Source: Anaerolineae bacterium (GTDB taxonomy: Bacteria; Chloroflexota; Anaerolineae; Promineifilales; Promineifilaceae). From it: DNA of 64,000 nucleotides. The position numbers and the translations under genes were made by a program. Of this stretch, positions 7,966 to 17,527 are shown piece by piece (the first letter of the stretch is position 1; every line of letters begins with the position of its first letter). Location: positions 62,001 to 126,000 of the forward strand of contig JADLAX010000052.1 in assembly GCA_020848035.1 (NCBI GenBank). The letters run 5' to 3'. The notes below the pieces were generated by a model that was given only the letters and a program-made list of their open reading frames with translations, did no database searches and had not been told where the DNA came from.

Positions 7966-10485
7966 TCAGTTTAGCGGGAACCAGAGGGTAAAGGTACTGC
8001 CTTCGCCGGGGTGGCTGTGGAGGGTGAGACGGCCGTTGTGCGCCTGCGCAATCAATGTCACCATGCTCAGCCCCAGGCCGGTGCCGGGAATCTGGGCCGA
8101 TTCGGCCTGCCGCCCCCGGTAGAAGCGATCAAAAACGCGCGCCTGTTCGGTGGGGGCAATGCCTGGCCCATTGTCGCTGACAGAGAGGGTGAGATAGTGA
8201 AGAGACTGCTCTTGCTTTACCTGGCCTGCTACGTCCACCTGGCCACCCACCGGGGTAAAGGAAATAGCGTTGTGGATCAGTTCATAAATCGCCTGCGAAA
8301 TGCGCTGTGGATCGCCAATAATGGGCGGGAGCTGGGCAATTTGCGGGGCAAAGCGGAGGGTGATGTTTTTCTCGGCGGCCTGCGGTTGCAGGCGGGTCTG
8401 CAAACTTTCGCTCAACATTTCCCAATGAATGGTCTCGCGGTGCAGCTCCTTTTGTTCGTCTTCCAGGTACACAATTTCCAGGCTGTTTTGGATAATGCTT
8501 TCCAGCCGTTCAATCTGGTCGTTGAGGGTGGCAAAATAGCGCTCGCGGCGGCTGCTGTCGAAGTGGCGGTTGAGCAGTTCGGTGTACAGCTTGATGTTGG
8601 TCACCGGGGTGCGCAGCTCATGCGAAATGTTGGTGACAAAGCGGCGGCGCGACTCTTCCAATCGTTTGGCCTGAGTAATGTCGCGGTGGCTGGAGACGTA
8701 GCCGATGAGCTTGCCGTGGCCATCGCGCACCGGAGCCACCAGAACGGCCGCATCGTACACCGTGCCGTCTTTGCGCTTAAGTTGCAGTTCACCTTCCCAT
8801 ACCGTGCAGTCGACAATAGCCCCTTGCAGGGAGCGCCAGATGGGGGGCGGCACACGGCCGTTTAATACCAGATTGGCCGGTTGACCCAACGCCTCTTCCG
8901 CGCTGTAGCCGCTTAACTGGGTAAAAGCCGGGTTGACATAAACAATCCGGTATGTCAAATCGCTCAGGGCGATGGCGTCTTTGACGCTGCGCAAAATGAT
9001 GGCGCTGCGCTCCTGTTCAGAGCGAACGGCCGCTTCCAGGTCTGTGGCGCGCTGCTGCAGCAGCTGCTCCGCCAGCTTGCGGTCGGTAATGTCCAGCATC
9101 GAGGCAACGCTAATGCGCGATTGAGGCACCAGGGCCACCGAAACAAACACATCTTTGATCTGGTTGTGCCGATCCACAAAACGAAACTCATATTGCCCAG
9201 GTACACCCGCACCATTTTGACGCCGCTTGATGTGGTACTGCTTCATCATTTCAACGTCATCCGGGTGCACAAACGTGGTCCACTTCTGTTTGCCTTCCAG
9301 CTCATGCCGGGCAAAACCAGCCAGCCGGGCAAACTGGTCGTTGGCCAGCGAAATGGTCATATCTTCTTCCAAAATGAGTGTGGCGGCGCTGGCGGTTTCA
9401 AAAATGGTGCGGTAACGGTCGTCCGATACCTGGCGAGCCTTTTCGGCCAGCTTGCGGTCGGTGACGTCGTACAAAATGAGCATGGTGCCTACGGCATCAA
9501 TCAGGTTGCTCTTGATTGTGCCATTGTGAACCTCCAGATAGCGGTACTGCCCGCCGTGCTCGTAGTAAAATTCCAGCGATTGATTCTGGTCGAAAAACGC
9601 TTGGTCCAGGGTGACACCTTCCCAAAATGGGAATACGGCCGTAATCGACTGCCCCATCACCCCACCCCCTTTAAGCCCCAACATGCGCAGCGCCGCCGGA
9701 TTGAGCTCGGCAATACGAAAGTTTTGGTCCAATACAATGATGCCGTCACGAATGCTGGAAAAAACGGCCGAATACGCCACCGGCGTCAGCTGCAGCAGCC
9801 CATAGCGGAACAGCCCTACCCCCAAAAAGATAGATGAAATTGGAAAAATGAAGGTGGAAACGTTGAGGTAATGCCACTTGCCAATTCCTAAAAAGGAGAT
9901 GCTGCCCAGCAGCCAGGGAAGGATCAATCCGGCCAAAATTAGCAGCAGCTGCCGCCGATAAATCTGGTTGGCGGTGGACAGCTGCACCAGCAGCGTCAGC
10001 GCGGCGACGAGCAGCAGCAAATAGTTGGCAAAAAGGCTGAACCAGTTCCAGGGACCATACGCGATGTAAAGCACAGGGAAAGAAAAAACGCCCGACACCA
10101 GCAGCGGCATTCCGGCCAGGCCGTGCCACGGATTGGTCCAAAAGATGATGAGTGAGGCAATCGGCTCTAGCACCAGCAGTGCCAGGAGCAGCCGGGGGAA
10201 GCTGAGACGAGGGCGGGTAAACGCCAGGGCAGCCAGAAAAACGCTTGGCCCCACGGCCGAAACGCCAAACTGCTTGAGATTGAACCAAAACAGCTTGGCT
10301 TCCAGCGTGGGCGAAACCAGCTCCAGGCCATAACAAAAAGCCCAGAATCCGGCCGATAACATCACCGCAGCAAATGGCTTGGCCGCCCGCAAATGCCGTC
10401 GTCGCCAGGCGTAAAAGGCAAAAAACCAGCAGACCGAAATAGAGAGATATAGCGGAAATAGGTAGGGGGCAAGAGCAAGATTCAT
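7966..10485 (-). CDS. Sensor histidine kinase with 7TM sensor and three PAS domains
   Basis: About 839 residues. Residues 1-225 hold roughly seven membrane helices of the 7TM histidine-kinase sensor type. Three PAS regions follow at about 230-345, 350-475 and 490-615 (the third with SGYSAEEALGQ and YVSSHRDITQAKRLEE). HisKA has its phospho-acceptor at His622 in SHELRTP, and the ATPase has the DNGPGIAP, DRFYRG and GTGLGLSMV boxes. It autophosphorylates and passes phosphate to a response regulator; none is adjacent, so it is an orphan here. An alternative TTG start lies seven codons upstream at 10506. PAS domains suggest redox or ligand sensing, but no cofactor residue can be assigned. Confidence 0.88.
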   Translation of the reverse strand: MNLALAPYLFPLYLSISVCWFFAFYAWRRRHLRAAKPFAAVMLSAGFWAFCYGLELVSPTLEAKLFWFNLKQFGVSAVGPSVFLAALAFTRPRLSFPRLLLALLVLEPIASLIIFWTNPWHGLAGMPLLVSGVFSFPVLYIAYGPWNWFSLFANYLLLLVAALTLLVQLSTANQIYRRQLLLILAGLILPWLLGSISFLGIGKWHYLNVSTFIFPISSIFLGVGLFRYGLLQLTPVAYSAVFSSIRDGIIVLDQNFRIAELNPAALRMLGLKGGGVMGQSITAVFPFWEGVTLDQAFFDQNQSLEFYYEHGGQYRYLEVHNGTIKSNLIDAVGTMLILYDVTDRKLAEKARQVSDDRYRTIFETASAATLILEEDMTISLANDQFARLAGFARHELEGKQKWTTFVHPDDVEMMKQYHIKRRQNGAGVPGQYEFRFVDRHNQIKDVFVSVALVPQSRISVASMLDITDRKLAEQLLQQRATDLEAAVRSEQERSAIILRSVKDAIALSDLTYRIVYVNPAFTQLSGYSAEEALGQPANLVLNGRVPPPIWRSLQGAIVDCTVWEGELQLKRKDGTVYDAAVLVAPVRDGHGKLIGYVSSHRDITQAKRLEESRRRFVTNISHELRTPVTNIKLYTELLNRHFDSSRRERYFATLNDQIERLESIIQNSLEIVYLEDEQKELHRETIHWEMLSESLQTRLQPQAAEKNITLRFAPQIAQLPPIIGDPQRISQAIYELIHNAISFTPVGGQVDVAGQVKQEQSLHYLTLSVSDNGPGIAPTEQARVFDRFYRGRQAESAQIPGTGLGLSMVTLIAQAHNGRLTLHSHPGEGSTFTLWFPLN

Positions 10486-10724
10486 GAATGTCTGGTAACT
10501 TGTCAATACAAACCTGGCTGGCGCTAAACGACAGGTGGCTGATGATCGGTTTGTTGGCAGAGTTGCCGTCAGGTTTTTGCCAGAGCGGCTGCCAACTACC
10601 CAAGACGGAAGCTCAATCCAAAGTCAGGTGCGGGGGCGGTACGGCCGTTAGGTGATGATGGAATCTGGATTGGCTCCAATGTTTGGTTTATTTTAACAAA
10701 GTTTCTCGGGAAAGTAGAACAGGA

Positions 10725-12152
10725 TTAAGACGACGGGGTGAGGGCGGCGCGCAGCAGGCTTACCGCTGTGGGATTGTCCAGCAGCCAGCGGGCCAATTCG
10801 TCGTGGGCCAGGCTGCTGCGCCAGGCGCGGTAGGTGTCCCCCGGCAGGTCGCGAAAGAACAGAATGACGACAGTGGGTGTCACTTCACCCAGGGGGTAGG
10901 CGTAGTAAGCGGTGTTGAGGATGCCCGGCATGGAGCCATTTTTGTAGCCCAGGTTGCTGAACCGCTCCTGGTTGGCGGCGAAGATCATGGGCCATTCCAG
11001 GTAACGCCGGGCCAGGAAGCTGCTCTCCGGGTTACTGAGGCCATTTTGGGCGATCTGGGCCATGAGGGCGGCGTATTCACGCGCGGTGCCGTGGGCGTTG
11101 AGGTTGTGGCTGAAGAAGCGCTGGTCCTGGCCAGACGGCCGTCTCTCCGCCTCATGCCACGTCTGTTCGGCTTCCCGAAAGTCGGCGTCGCTGGTGTACG
11201 CCTCGGCCAGCTGGACCACTTCGGTGCCGTAGCTGGCCGGGTTATCCAGGTACGCCTGGATGGCGGCGCGGTCGCTCTGGCCCTGGCGGGATTGGTTGCT
11301 CATGGCCAGGAATTGGCCCAAGAAGGTGCACGGGGCCGTTTGCTGGGTGAGGTTGAGGGAAACGGCCGTTGCTTCAATCACCTCCTGCCCCAACAGCAGG
11401 TGCAGGTAATCCGTGGCGGCGTTGGCGCTGTGGCGGATCATCATCCAGGGCACATCCTCCAGCCGCACCCGGTCTGGACTGGGCAGCACCAGCCCCGCCG
11501 CTTCCAGCTCGGCCAGTGCCCGGCTGTGTGAGCCCAGGTCGTAGCCGGGCAGGTAGTAGCTGTCCAGCGTACCAACGGTGACGTAGCTGGTGGGGTCCAG
11601 CTGGCCAGCGGCTACCGCTTCCACATAGGCTACCAGGTGCACAATTTTCACCACGGACGCCAGTGGCATTTGCACATCGGCGTTGTGGTAGATGCCGTTG
11701 GCCTCGTCCCCTACGCGGTAGGCGACCAGCCCCACGCTGCCCGGATTTTCCAACAGGTATTCCCAGGCGGGGCGGGCGGCTTCCGGCAGGGTGGTGGTAA
11801 CGGTGGCCAGCAGCGCCGCATCGGGCGACAGGTTGGTGACGCTGGGAGCGTTGTTTTGCGGCAGGAGGGGCAGCAGCTGGCCGCAGGCGGGCAGGCTGGT
11901 TTGGGGCAAAAATGGGGTGGCGGTGCTGGTGGGGGTGGCGGGACCGGCCGTAGCTGTGGCGGTTGGGGCGAGAATGGGTGGTGCGGTATTGGCCAGGGTG
12001 GGCGTGGCCGCGCCTGAGGCGACGGCTGGAGCGGCGGCGTTGGCGGGCAGTTGGGCCAGAGTGGTCTCGGTGGCAGACGGCCGTTCGCAGGCTGCCAAAA
12101 GCCCCAATAAACATATCATCAACAGTGCCAGCTTCGATCCGTTGGGCCACAT
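10725..12152 (-). CDS. Class A beta-lactamase-like serine hydrolase lipoprotein
   Basis: 475 residues from the MWPNGSK Met. The signal peptide ends in LLAAC with Cys22 as lipidation site, then an Ala/Thr/Pro linker reaches about residue 85. The serine hydrolase core starts near 130: SVVK at 166-169 is the SxxK nucleophile motif, SAN in RHSANAATDYL is the SxN equivalent, and KNGS in YKNGSMPG is the KTG-like triad. The order matches the beta-lactamase2 group related to class A enzymes. In this family many members are cell-wall peptidases or of unknown role rather than antibiotic-resistance enzymes. The KNG and long linker argue for a housekeeping exported hydrolase. The long upstream open frame to 12203 is not favoured because it spoils the signal peptide. 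Confidence 0.78.
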   Translation of the reverse strand: MWPNGSKLALLMICLLGLLAACERPSATETTLAQLPANAAAPAVASGAATPTLANTAPPILAPTATATAGPATPTSTATPFLPQTSLPACGQLLPLLPQNNAPSVTNLSPDAALLATVTTTLPEAARPAWEYLLENPGSVGLVAYRVGDEANGIYHNADVQMPLASVVKIVHLVAYVEAVAAGQLDPTSYVTVGTLDSYYLPGYDLGSHSRALAELEAAGLVLPSPDRVRLEDVPWMMIRHSANAATDYLHLLLGQEVIEATAVSLNLTQQTAPCTFLGQFLAMSNQSRQGQSDRAAIQAYLDNPASYGTEVVQLAEAYTSDADFREAEQTWHEAERRPSGQDQRFFSHNLNAHGTAREYAALMAQIAQNGLSNPESSFLARRYLEWPMIFAANQERFSNLGYKNGSMPGILNTAYYAYPLGEVTPTVVILFFRDLPGDTYRAWRSSLAHDELARWLLDNPTAVSLLRAALTPSS

Positions 12153-12328
12153 AGCGCGGAATTGTAGCGTGAACGGCCGTTGCCACGCACAAAATCTGGC
12201 CACTTTCTCATACGGCCGTTAGGCCCCGCCCGCCGGTGGTGATAAAATGCACAAGTGCAAAAGGAAGCATGGGTCGTAATTCTTTTTGACACCAAAATGC
12301 ACCATCATCTAGCGAAAAGGATTGCCTT

Positions 12329-13897
12329 ATGAACCGACGACTGCCCCTCTTATTTGCCCTCCTCATGCTGCCCCTGCTGGTGGGCAGCCTGATTTTTACC
12401 AATCAATTACACGCAGGCACCGCAGATATTTGCCTTTTGCCTTCAGTCTGCACCTACGCCAGTATTCAAGATGCAGTGAGCAATGGCCCAGAAAACACGC
12501 CGTTAACCATTGCCGCTGGCGTTTACCAGGAAAACATCTCCATTTCCCGCTCGGTGATTTTGGTGGGTGCCGGTTCGAGCCAGACAATCATTGATGGTGA
12601 CGCCGCCGATTCCGTGGTGATGGTAAGTGGGGCAGTCAACGTCTCGATTTCCGGGGTGACCCTGCGCAACGGGGATGCCACCGGTGTGGATGGGGGTGGG
12701 CTGCTCAACGAAACGGCCACCGTCACGCTAAGCGATAGCGTGATTGAGAACAATATTGCCCCCAATGGCGCGGGCATTACCAACGATGGCACCATGATTT
12801 TGGATAATGTAACCGTGCGCAACAATACGGCCGATGAATTTGTGGGCAATGTCTCCATTTGCAGCACCTGCGCGGGTGGGGGCATCTTGAACCTGAGCGT
12901 GATGACCATCACCAACAGCATTATTCACGGCAATACGGCCGATTTTGGCGGCGGCATTGACAACGCAGCTATGGCCGACTTAACGGCCACCAACATCACC
13001 GTTTACGACAACACCGCCACAAACGCCAGTTCCCAGGGCGGTGGCATTGAAAACCTGGGCGATATGTCGGTAGCCAGCAGCGAGATCCACACCAACACGG
13101 CGCGCAACGGCGCGGGCATCTACAACGAAGGCGAGCTAACCGTTAGCGGCAGCGACATCCACGATAACGTTGCTGGGGGCAATGGTGGTGGTTTGCAAAA
13201 TATGTTTGGTTTGACGGTGCAAAACAGCAGTATCCATAACAATCAAGCCGGGAATGGAGGTGGCATCAGTACACAGTCGGGCACGGTGAATTTAGACCGT
13301 TCGGCCGTTTACAGTAACGTTGCTTCCGGTTCTGGTGGTGGCATTTATAATAATGTGGAGGCGGTAACCGGCGCAAACGAACTCACGATCACCAACAGCA
13401 CCATCAGTGGTAATTCCGCTGCTGGAGTAGGTGGTGGGTTGCGCAGCATGGATAGCGCTGTGACCGAACTCTCCAACGTCACCTTCCGTAACAATAGTTC
13501 CATCGTACAAAGTGGCCAATCAATTTCCATCCTCGCTGGCACGATGACAGTTAAGAACACCATCCTCGCCATTAGCGGGTCGGGGACCAACTGCGGGGGT
13601 GGCGGTGTTATCACATCTCAGGGGTACAACCTGGCCAGCGACGGTTCGTGCCAATTAACTGCGACGGGGGATTTAACCAACACCAATCCACAGTTGGGGG
13701 TGCTGCAAAACAACGGTGGGCCGACGTTTACTCACGCGCTGCTGCTTGGCTCACCGGCCATCAACAGCGGCAGCGGCTGCCTGGCGGTGGATCAGCGGGG
13801 GGTGGCCCGGCCGTTTGGCCCGGCCTGTGATCGGGGTGCCTACGAATATGACAAGGTGATCCAGAGCGTGTACTTGCCGTTGGTGCTACGGCCGTAA
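12329..13897 (+). CDS. Secreted right-handed beta-helix protein (polymorphic outer-membrane/choice-of-anchor type)
   Basis: 522 residues with a signal peptide at 1-31. Residues 45-470 are made of irregular repeats with recurrent xxGGGIxN and xNxAxxxGGG patterns and short NxSI strands, typical of parallel beta-helix proteins. A choice-of-anchor-like segment, PAINSGSGCLAVDQRGVARP, lies near the C-terminus, followed by a tail ending in VYLPLVLRP. A tail with YLPLV is recurrent in Chloroflexota secreted proteins and probably acts in sorting or anchoring, although this is not proven. No lyase catalytic residue could be identified. AAAAGGA precedes the start. It is read divergently from the beta-lactamase-like gene. 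Confidence 0.8.
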   Translation: MNRRLPLLFALLMLPLLVGSLIFTNQLHAGTADICLLPSVCTYASIQDAVSNGPENTPLTIAAGVYQENISISRSVILVGAGSSQTIIDGDAADSVVMVSGAVNVSISGVTLRNGDATGVDGGGLLNETATVTLSDSVIENNIAPNGAGITNDGTMILDNVTVRNNTADEFVGNVSICSTCAGGGILNLSVMTITNSIIHGNTADFGGGIDNAAMADLTATNITVYDNTATNASSQGGGIENLGDMSVASSEIHTNTARNGAGIYNEGELTVSGSDIHDNVAGGNGGGLQNMFGLTVQNSSIHNNQAGNGGGISTQSGTVNLDRSAVYSNVASGSGGGIYNNVEAVTGANELTITNSTISGNSAAGVGGGLRSMDSAVTELSNVTFRNNSSIVQSGQSISILAGTMTVKNTILAISGSGTNCGGGGVITSQGYNLASDGSCQLTATGDLTNTNPQLGVLQNNGGPTFTHALLLGSPAINSGSGCLAVDQRGVARPFGPACDRGAYEYDKVIQSVYLPLVLRP

Positions 13898-13900
13898 CCT

Positions 13901-13963
13901 GTAGAGACGTTGCATTGCAACGTCTGGAGATAATAAAAAGACGTTGCCTTGCAACGTCTCTAC
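13901..13963. repeat. GTAGAGACGTTGC palindromic element
   Basis: GTAGAGACGTTGCATTGCAA is followed by a second inverted copy ending GCAACGTCTCTAC at 13963, so the whole 63 bases fold as nested hairpins. A single perfect version (GAGACGTTGC / GCAACGTCTC) recurs at 17528-17553. From memory, near-identical palindromes occur in cyanobacterial genomes. Confidence 0.85.
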
Positions 13964-13969
13964 AATAAA

Positions 13970-14004
13970 AAAGCCCCGGTTTTCACAAGGAAAACCGGGG
14001 CTTT
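13970..14004. terminator. Bidirectional intrinsic terminator
   Basis: AAAGCCCCGGTTTT pairs perfectly with AAAACCGGGGCTTT around a short CACAAGG loop. It lies between the converging beta-helix and TPR genes and has A/T tracts on both sides, so it can stop transcription from either direction. Confidence 0.9.
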
Positions 14005-14010
14005 GTATTT

Positions 14011-15144
14011 TTAGGAAAGCTTGCTGCGCTGAACTTGTGGGGAGGGTGCCCCGGCATCCGGGGCGAAGCGGGTTACCAGGCTGCGCCAGCGGGCGGTGCG
14101 GTGCAGTTTGCGCGCGGGCGTGTCGTCGGGCTGGTAGTTGGGGCGAATGGCCACAATCTGACCTAGCAGCTTTTCGGCGTCGGCCCAGCGCAGCTTCTCG
14201 ATGGCGGTCATCGCCTGCTCGTACAGCGCATGGAGGCGACCTTCTTCGGTACAGCGGTCGGCAGCGCATTGCCAGCGGTTACGGCCGTTTTCATCGTAAT
14301 ACAGCGTGCGTAAATATTTGTACTTGGCGGCCGCTTCAAACCACTTGCCTTCCGCTTCCAGCCGCTGGGCGTTTTCTTCTTCGTGGGCGCGCAGGCGCAG
14401 AAATTCATCCACATTTTCAATGCGGGCCAGATGGCCAATCTCGCGGTAGGCGTCCATGGCCTGCTGTACGTGCCCCTGCCGCAGCTGCTGGTCGGCCAGC
14501 AGCACCACTTCTTTGCGGGCCATTTCCAACAAGGCGGCAGCGGAACGGCCGTTCTTGCGGAAATACGGGTCTACCACCACCACCTGCGTAAACGCGCTGT
14601 ACGCCGTGCGCCACTGCTGGTTTTCCAGCGCCTGGACGCCAATTTGGAAATACGGCAGCAGCTCTGCCTCCCAACAGCTCTCTTGTTTGATTTGCCAGTT
14701 GGTTTCTTTTTCATGTGCCGGGAATTCATCAAGCAACTGGTTGTAAATCCAGGCGGCGGCCTGGTAATTGCCGCAGCTGGCCAGCTGTTCCGCCCGTGCT
14801 TCCCGCTCCTGGATGGTGAGCAAAATGTGCACTTCTTGAACATGCTCAAAATCATCTGCATTTTTGAAGGCAGTGAGCGCCGTTTCTAGATCACCCAATT
14901 TCCAGGCGGTTTCGGCTTTGCGTTCGTGTTGGGCTTTATGGCGCAGGTGGCGGACGCACAGGCCATCTTGCTCGTAGTGGGAGTTGTACGCTTCAATTTG
15001 CAAAAAAAGCTCTTCGGCTTGTTGCCAGCGTTGGTTAACAAGGTGGGCCCAGCCCTGGTCAAACAGGGTGGTGAGGTGGTCTTGGGTAACGGCCGTTTCC
15101 CTTTCGGCGGCAGTTTGGGTGGGTTCGGTGTGCGGTTCGTTCAT
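14011..15144 (-). CDS. Tetratricopeptide-like repeat protein
   Basis: 377 residues, almost wholly helical and without a signal peptide or membrane segment. Helical pairs with TPR spacing are visible: LFDQGWAHLVNQRWQQAEELFLQI, AETAWKLGDLETALTAF, AEQLASCGNYQAAAWIYNQL, GVQALENQQWRTAYSAFTQV, LADQQLRQGHVQQAMDAYREI and AEGKWFEAAAKYKYLR begin near residues 27, 78, 118, 170, 215 and 263. TPR scaffolds mediate protein interactions; the partner is not evident. It could be a truncated relative of longer effector-associated TPR proteins, but no other domain is present. It ends close to the bidirectional terminator. Confidence 0.7.
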   Translation of the reverse strand: MNEPHTEPTQTAAERETAVTQDHLTTLFDQGWAHLVNQRWQQAEELFLQIEAYNSHYEQDGLCVRHLRHKAQHERKAETAWKLGDLETALTAFKNADDFEHVQEVHILLTIQEREARAEQLASCGNYQAAAWIYNQLLDEFPAHEKETNWQIKQESCWEAELLPYFQIGVQALENQQWRTAYSAFTQVVVVDPYFRKNGRSAAALLEMARKEVVLLADQQLRQGHVQQAMDAYREIGHLARIENVDEFLRLRAHEEENAQRLEAEGKWFEAAAKYKYLRTLYYDENGRNRWQCAADRCTEEGRLHALYEQAMTAIEKLRWADAEKLLGQIVAIRPNYQPDDTPARKLHRTARWRSLVTRFAPDAGAPSPQVQRSKLS

Positions 15145-15326
15145 GATGCAGCTCTATCAAATCTTCAGGGAATGACCCAAAGTATGCAGTTGGTCAAATT
15201 TGGCGTTGGCAGACTGGCGAGACTGTTTTTGTTACGGGCCTCCGTCGGCTTCTCTTTCCAGTCGTAGAATAGGCCAAATTTCTTAAGTCGTGCCTTACAC
15301 TTTAGTGCCGGGGAAACAGGGGAAAA

Positions 15327-15495
15327 GTGAAAAGTAAAAAGTGAAAAGTAGGGGCGAGGCAGGTGGGGATCAATCCATGAAACCAGGGAACCTTACCCCC
15401 TACCTGCCTCGCCCAGTAAAAAGTGAAAAGTAGGGGCGAGGCAGGTGGGGATCAACCCATGAAACCAGGGAACCTCAACCCCACCTGCCTCGCCC
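15327..15495. repeat. Two 82-bp units: heptamers plus GGGGCGAGGCAGGTGGGG palindrome
   Basis: The block 15333-15414 recurs at 15415-15495 with few changes. Each copy begins with GTAAAAA, GTGAAAA and GTAGGGG heptamers, then GGGGCGAGGCAGGTGGGG, a central part, and the inverted CCTGCCTCGCCC end. The unit thus joins the heptamer family with the palindromic element family. It fills most of the 352-base gap 15145-15496; nothing else is recognisable there. The unit abuts the stop codon of the double-Nudix gene. Confidence 0.9.
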
Positions 15496-15496
15496 A

Positions 15497-16390
15497 TCAA
15501 ATGAGGGTATGGAATTGGGTTGGTTGTTCTGTCAGAGTGGCCCTGGCGGCCATCTGGCGGTGGTGGGGCTGGCAGTCGGTCGGTTCCTGGCCAGGAGCAA
15601 ACCAACCGGTGGTGGCTGAACCGGGGCCTGCCGTGCCGCTGGCGCTAAAAACCAGGCTGAGCTGATTGCCGTGTGGACCTATATAGACATCACAAAGCTG
15701 TTCGGGTTTCAGGGTGCTGCCCGTTTGCTGCCGGGCCATTTGAACGGCCGTTTCCCACGGCGCGCCCATTCTAATCCCCACACCACCCGGCAGCTGCCAC
15801 GGGGCCGCCTCGTTGGGGCGCTGCCACAGGAATTCACCCGCCGGGTTGGCGTACAGCAAATAGGTGGCCACTTCCCACTGTGGCGGCGATTGGTAGGGCG
15901 GCTGCTTGTTGATCTGGCGCTTGAGGTCAAACCAGCGGTAAACCACGTGGCGCAAGACAAACCGGGCCACTTTATTGAAGGGGGAAAGGCGGTGCTGGAA
16001 AAAAAGCGGCCGTTCGGCTGCGTGAGACAACCCTTCCACCAGCCGATCCCGATGAAAACTGCTCATGCGGCGGGGCAGCGGCGTGGCCTTGTAAAAACCG
16101 ACGCTGGGGGATTCGGTTGAGGTGGTGATTTCGCCGCCGCGCAGCAGGCAGCGGAAGGTAAAGCTCAGATGGCCATGAGGCGACAGCGGCAGGTAGGTGA
16201 GCGCCGCCAAGCGCACCGGCAGCACAATCAGCCCGGTTTCTTCGCGCACTTCGCGGGCGGCACCGTCGGGCGGCAGTTCCCCGGCGTCGAGTGCGCCCCC
16301 AGGCGGGGCAAAGGTGCGCGTGTCGTTGCGCTTGATCAGCAGTACGTTGCCATACTGGTCTACCACAATGCCATTGGTGCCTACGTTCAT
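15497..16390 (-). CDS. Double-Nudix protein with degenerate second domain
   Basis: 297 residues with two Nudix domains. The first box at 32-53 is complete (Gly32, Glu38, Arg46, Glu47, Glu50, Glu51, Gly53). The second box at 203-224 has lost the catalytic set: Gly209 in place of Glu, Gln217-Met218 in place of Arg-Glu, and Gln221-Gln222 in place of Glu-Glu. The next gene upstream, 16584-17516, has the same layout with both boxes intact at identical residue numbers. So this copy likely hydrolyses a nucleotide derivative with domain 1 only, and uses domain 2 for binding or structure. Substrate unknown. Confidence 0.85.
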   Translation of the reverse strand: MNVGTNGIVVDQYGNVLLIKRNDTRTFAPPGGALDAGELPPDGAAREVREETGLIVLPVRLAALTYLPLSPHGHLSFTFRCLLRGGEITTSTESPSVGFYKATPLPRRMSSFHRDRLVEGLSHAAERPLFFQHRLSPFNKVARFVLRHVVYRWFDLKRQINKQPPYQSPPQWEVATYLLYANPAGEFLWQRPNEAAPWQLPGGVGIRMGAPWETAVQMARQQTGSTLKPEQLCDVYIGPHGNQLSLVFSASGTAGPGSATTGWFAPGQEPTDCQPHHRQMAARATLTEQPTQFHTLI

Positions 16391-16512
16391 TGGTTAAAAT
16401 CCACACATTTCACAGTTTGCACAATTGATTCTCGCTGTTTCTAGCCAGCTGGTTTTTCATTATATCGTGTTGCCATTCGTTTGGCTGGCGGGTGAGCCGC
16501 TGCCTAAAGAAA

Positions 16513-16580
16513 GGGCGAGACGGCGCGGAGAAAAGTCCGCCGGTCTTGCTCAAACCATACCGCGCCGTCCTGCCCCTACG
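16513..16580. repeat. GGGCGAGACGGCGCGG palindromic element, copy 1
   Basis: GGGCGAGACGGCGCGG at the left end is answered by CCGCGCCGTCCTGCCCC at the right. A copy with the same two ends but a different middle is at 37521-37590. It occupies the gap between the two double-Nudix genes. Confidence 0.8.
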
Positions 16581-16583
16581 CGA

Positions 16584-17516
16584 TCATTCGACCTGCTGGT
16601 CAATTCGGCTTATTTGCTTGCGCAAAACAACGCCGTTAGCGGCCGCGCAGGCGTCGGCGACCCGTTCGCGGTGCTGGGGTGGGGTGTTGGCTGGCTCTTC
16701 ACCGGGTTGGAACCAGGCAAAGGCGGCGGCCTCTGGCCCGGTGGTCAGTTTGCCGCCCACAATCGTGGCGGTGAAGGTGAAGGTGATGTTGGCCTCGTCG
16801 GTGTAGCTGTTGATGCTGGTGAGATCGCCCAGGCGCACGTGGCAGCCGGTTTCTTCCAGGGTTTCGCGCACGGCCGTTTCCCAGGGTGGTTCCTCGTTTT
16901 CGCCGCCGCCGCCGGGCAGGTTCCACAGGTCGCGGTCGGTCCGTTTGACCCACAGCACCGCGCCTGCCCCATTGCGCACAACGGTAAACGCGCCGGTGCG
17001 CCACGGCTGCGGCTCAGGCCAGGGTGCTTTGCCCTGGCGTCGCTGTTTCCATTGGAGGTACGGGTGGATGATTTGCCCGACGACCCGCTTGCCCGTTTTG
17101 AGCAGCAGCGTCATCGGTTGGATGGTCCAAAACGGCCGTTCGCCCCCTTGCCGCAGCGTGCGCCGAATTTGCTGGCGATGCATGGGAATCATGCGCAGCG
17201 GCAGGCGGTGGGGGGGCCAAAAGCCAACGCGGGGCGTTTCTGCCGAGGGACGAAGGGTGCCACCCAGCAGCTCGCAGCGCACAAAAAAAGTGAGATAGGC
17301 GTGGGGTTCGTTGGGCCAGTAATAAACGCCGAGCAGGTGCAACGGCCGTACCCGCAGCCCTGTTTCCTCAAACGTTTCGCGAACGGCCGCTTCCGTGGGC
17401 AGTTCACCTGCTTCCAGACCACCGCCGGGCACGTCGAAGGTGTGAATGTCGTGCCGCTCGATCAGCAGAAGCTGCCCGGCTTCATTGGTAACGATGCTGC
17501 TGGCCGTGATGCGCAT
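16584..17516 (-). CDS. Double-Nudix protein, both domains intact
   Basis: 310 residues. Nudix box 1 lies at 32-53 and box 2 at 203-224, each with the full set of Gly, Glu, Arg-Glu and Glu-Glu positions. Between them is a helical linker with HRLPLRMIPMHRQQIRR. The protein aligns end to end with the neighbour at 15497-16390, so the pair arose by tandem duplication. Two-domain Nudix proteins of this shape have no fixed substrate; ADP-ribose or nucleotide-sugar derivatives are possible. No operon partner besides the paralogue is seen; the two are separated by a palindromic element of about 70 bases. Confidence 0.85.
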   Translation of the reverse strand: MRITASSIVTNEAGQLLLIERHDIHTFDVPGGGLEAGELPTEAAVRETFEETGLRVRPLHLLGVYYWPNEPHAYLTFFVRCELLGGTLRPSAETPRVGFWPPHRLPLRMIPMHRQQIRRTLRQGGERPFWTIQPMTLLLKTGKRVVGQIIHPYLQWKQRRQGKAPWPEPQPWRTGAFTVVRNGAGAVLWVKRTDRDLWNLPGGGGENEEPPWETAVRETLEETGCHVRLGDLTSINSYTDEANITFTFTATIVGGKLTTGPEAAAFAWFQPGEEPANTPPQHRERVADACAAANGVVLRKQISRIDQQVE

Positions 17517-17527
17517 AATCTTCTGGT

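Noticed and set aside
10725-12152. Antibiotic-resistance beta-lactamase
   Set aside because: SxxK, SxN and KNG motifs are present, but the long linker, lipoprotein form and KNG fit a general exported serine hydrolase; resistance cannot be claimed.
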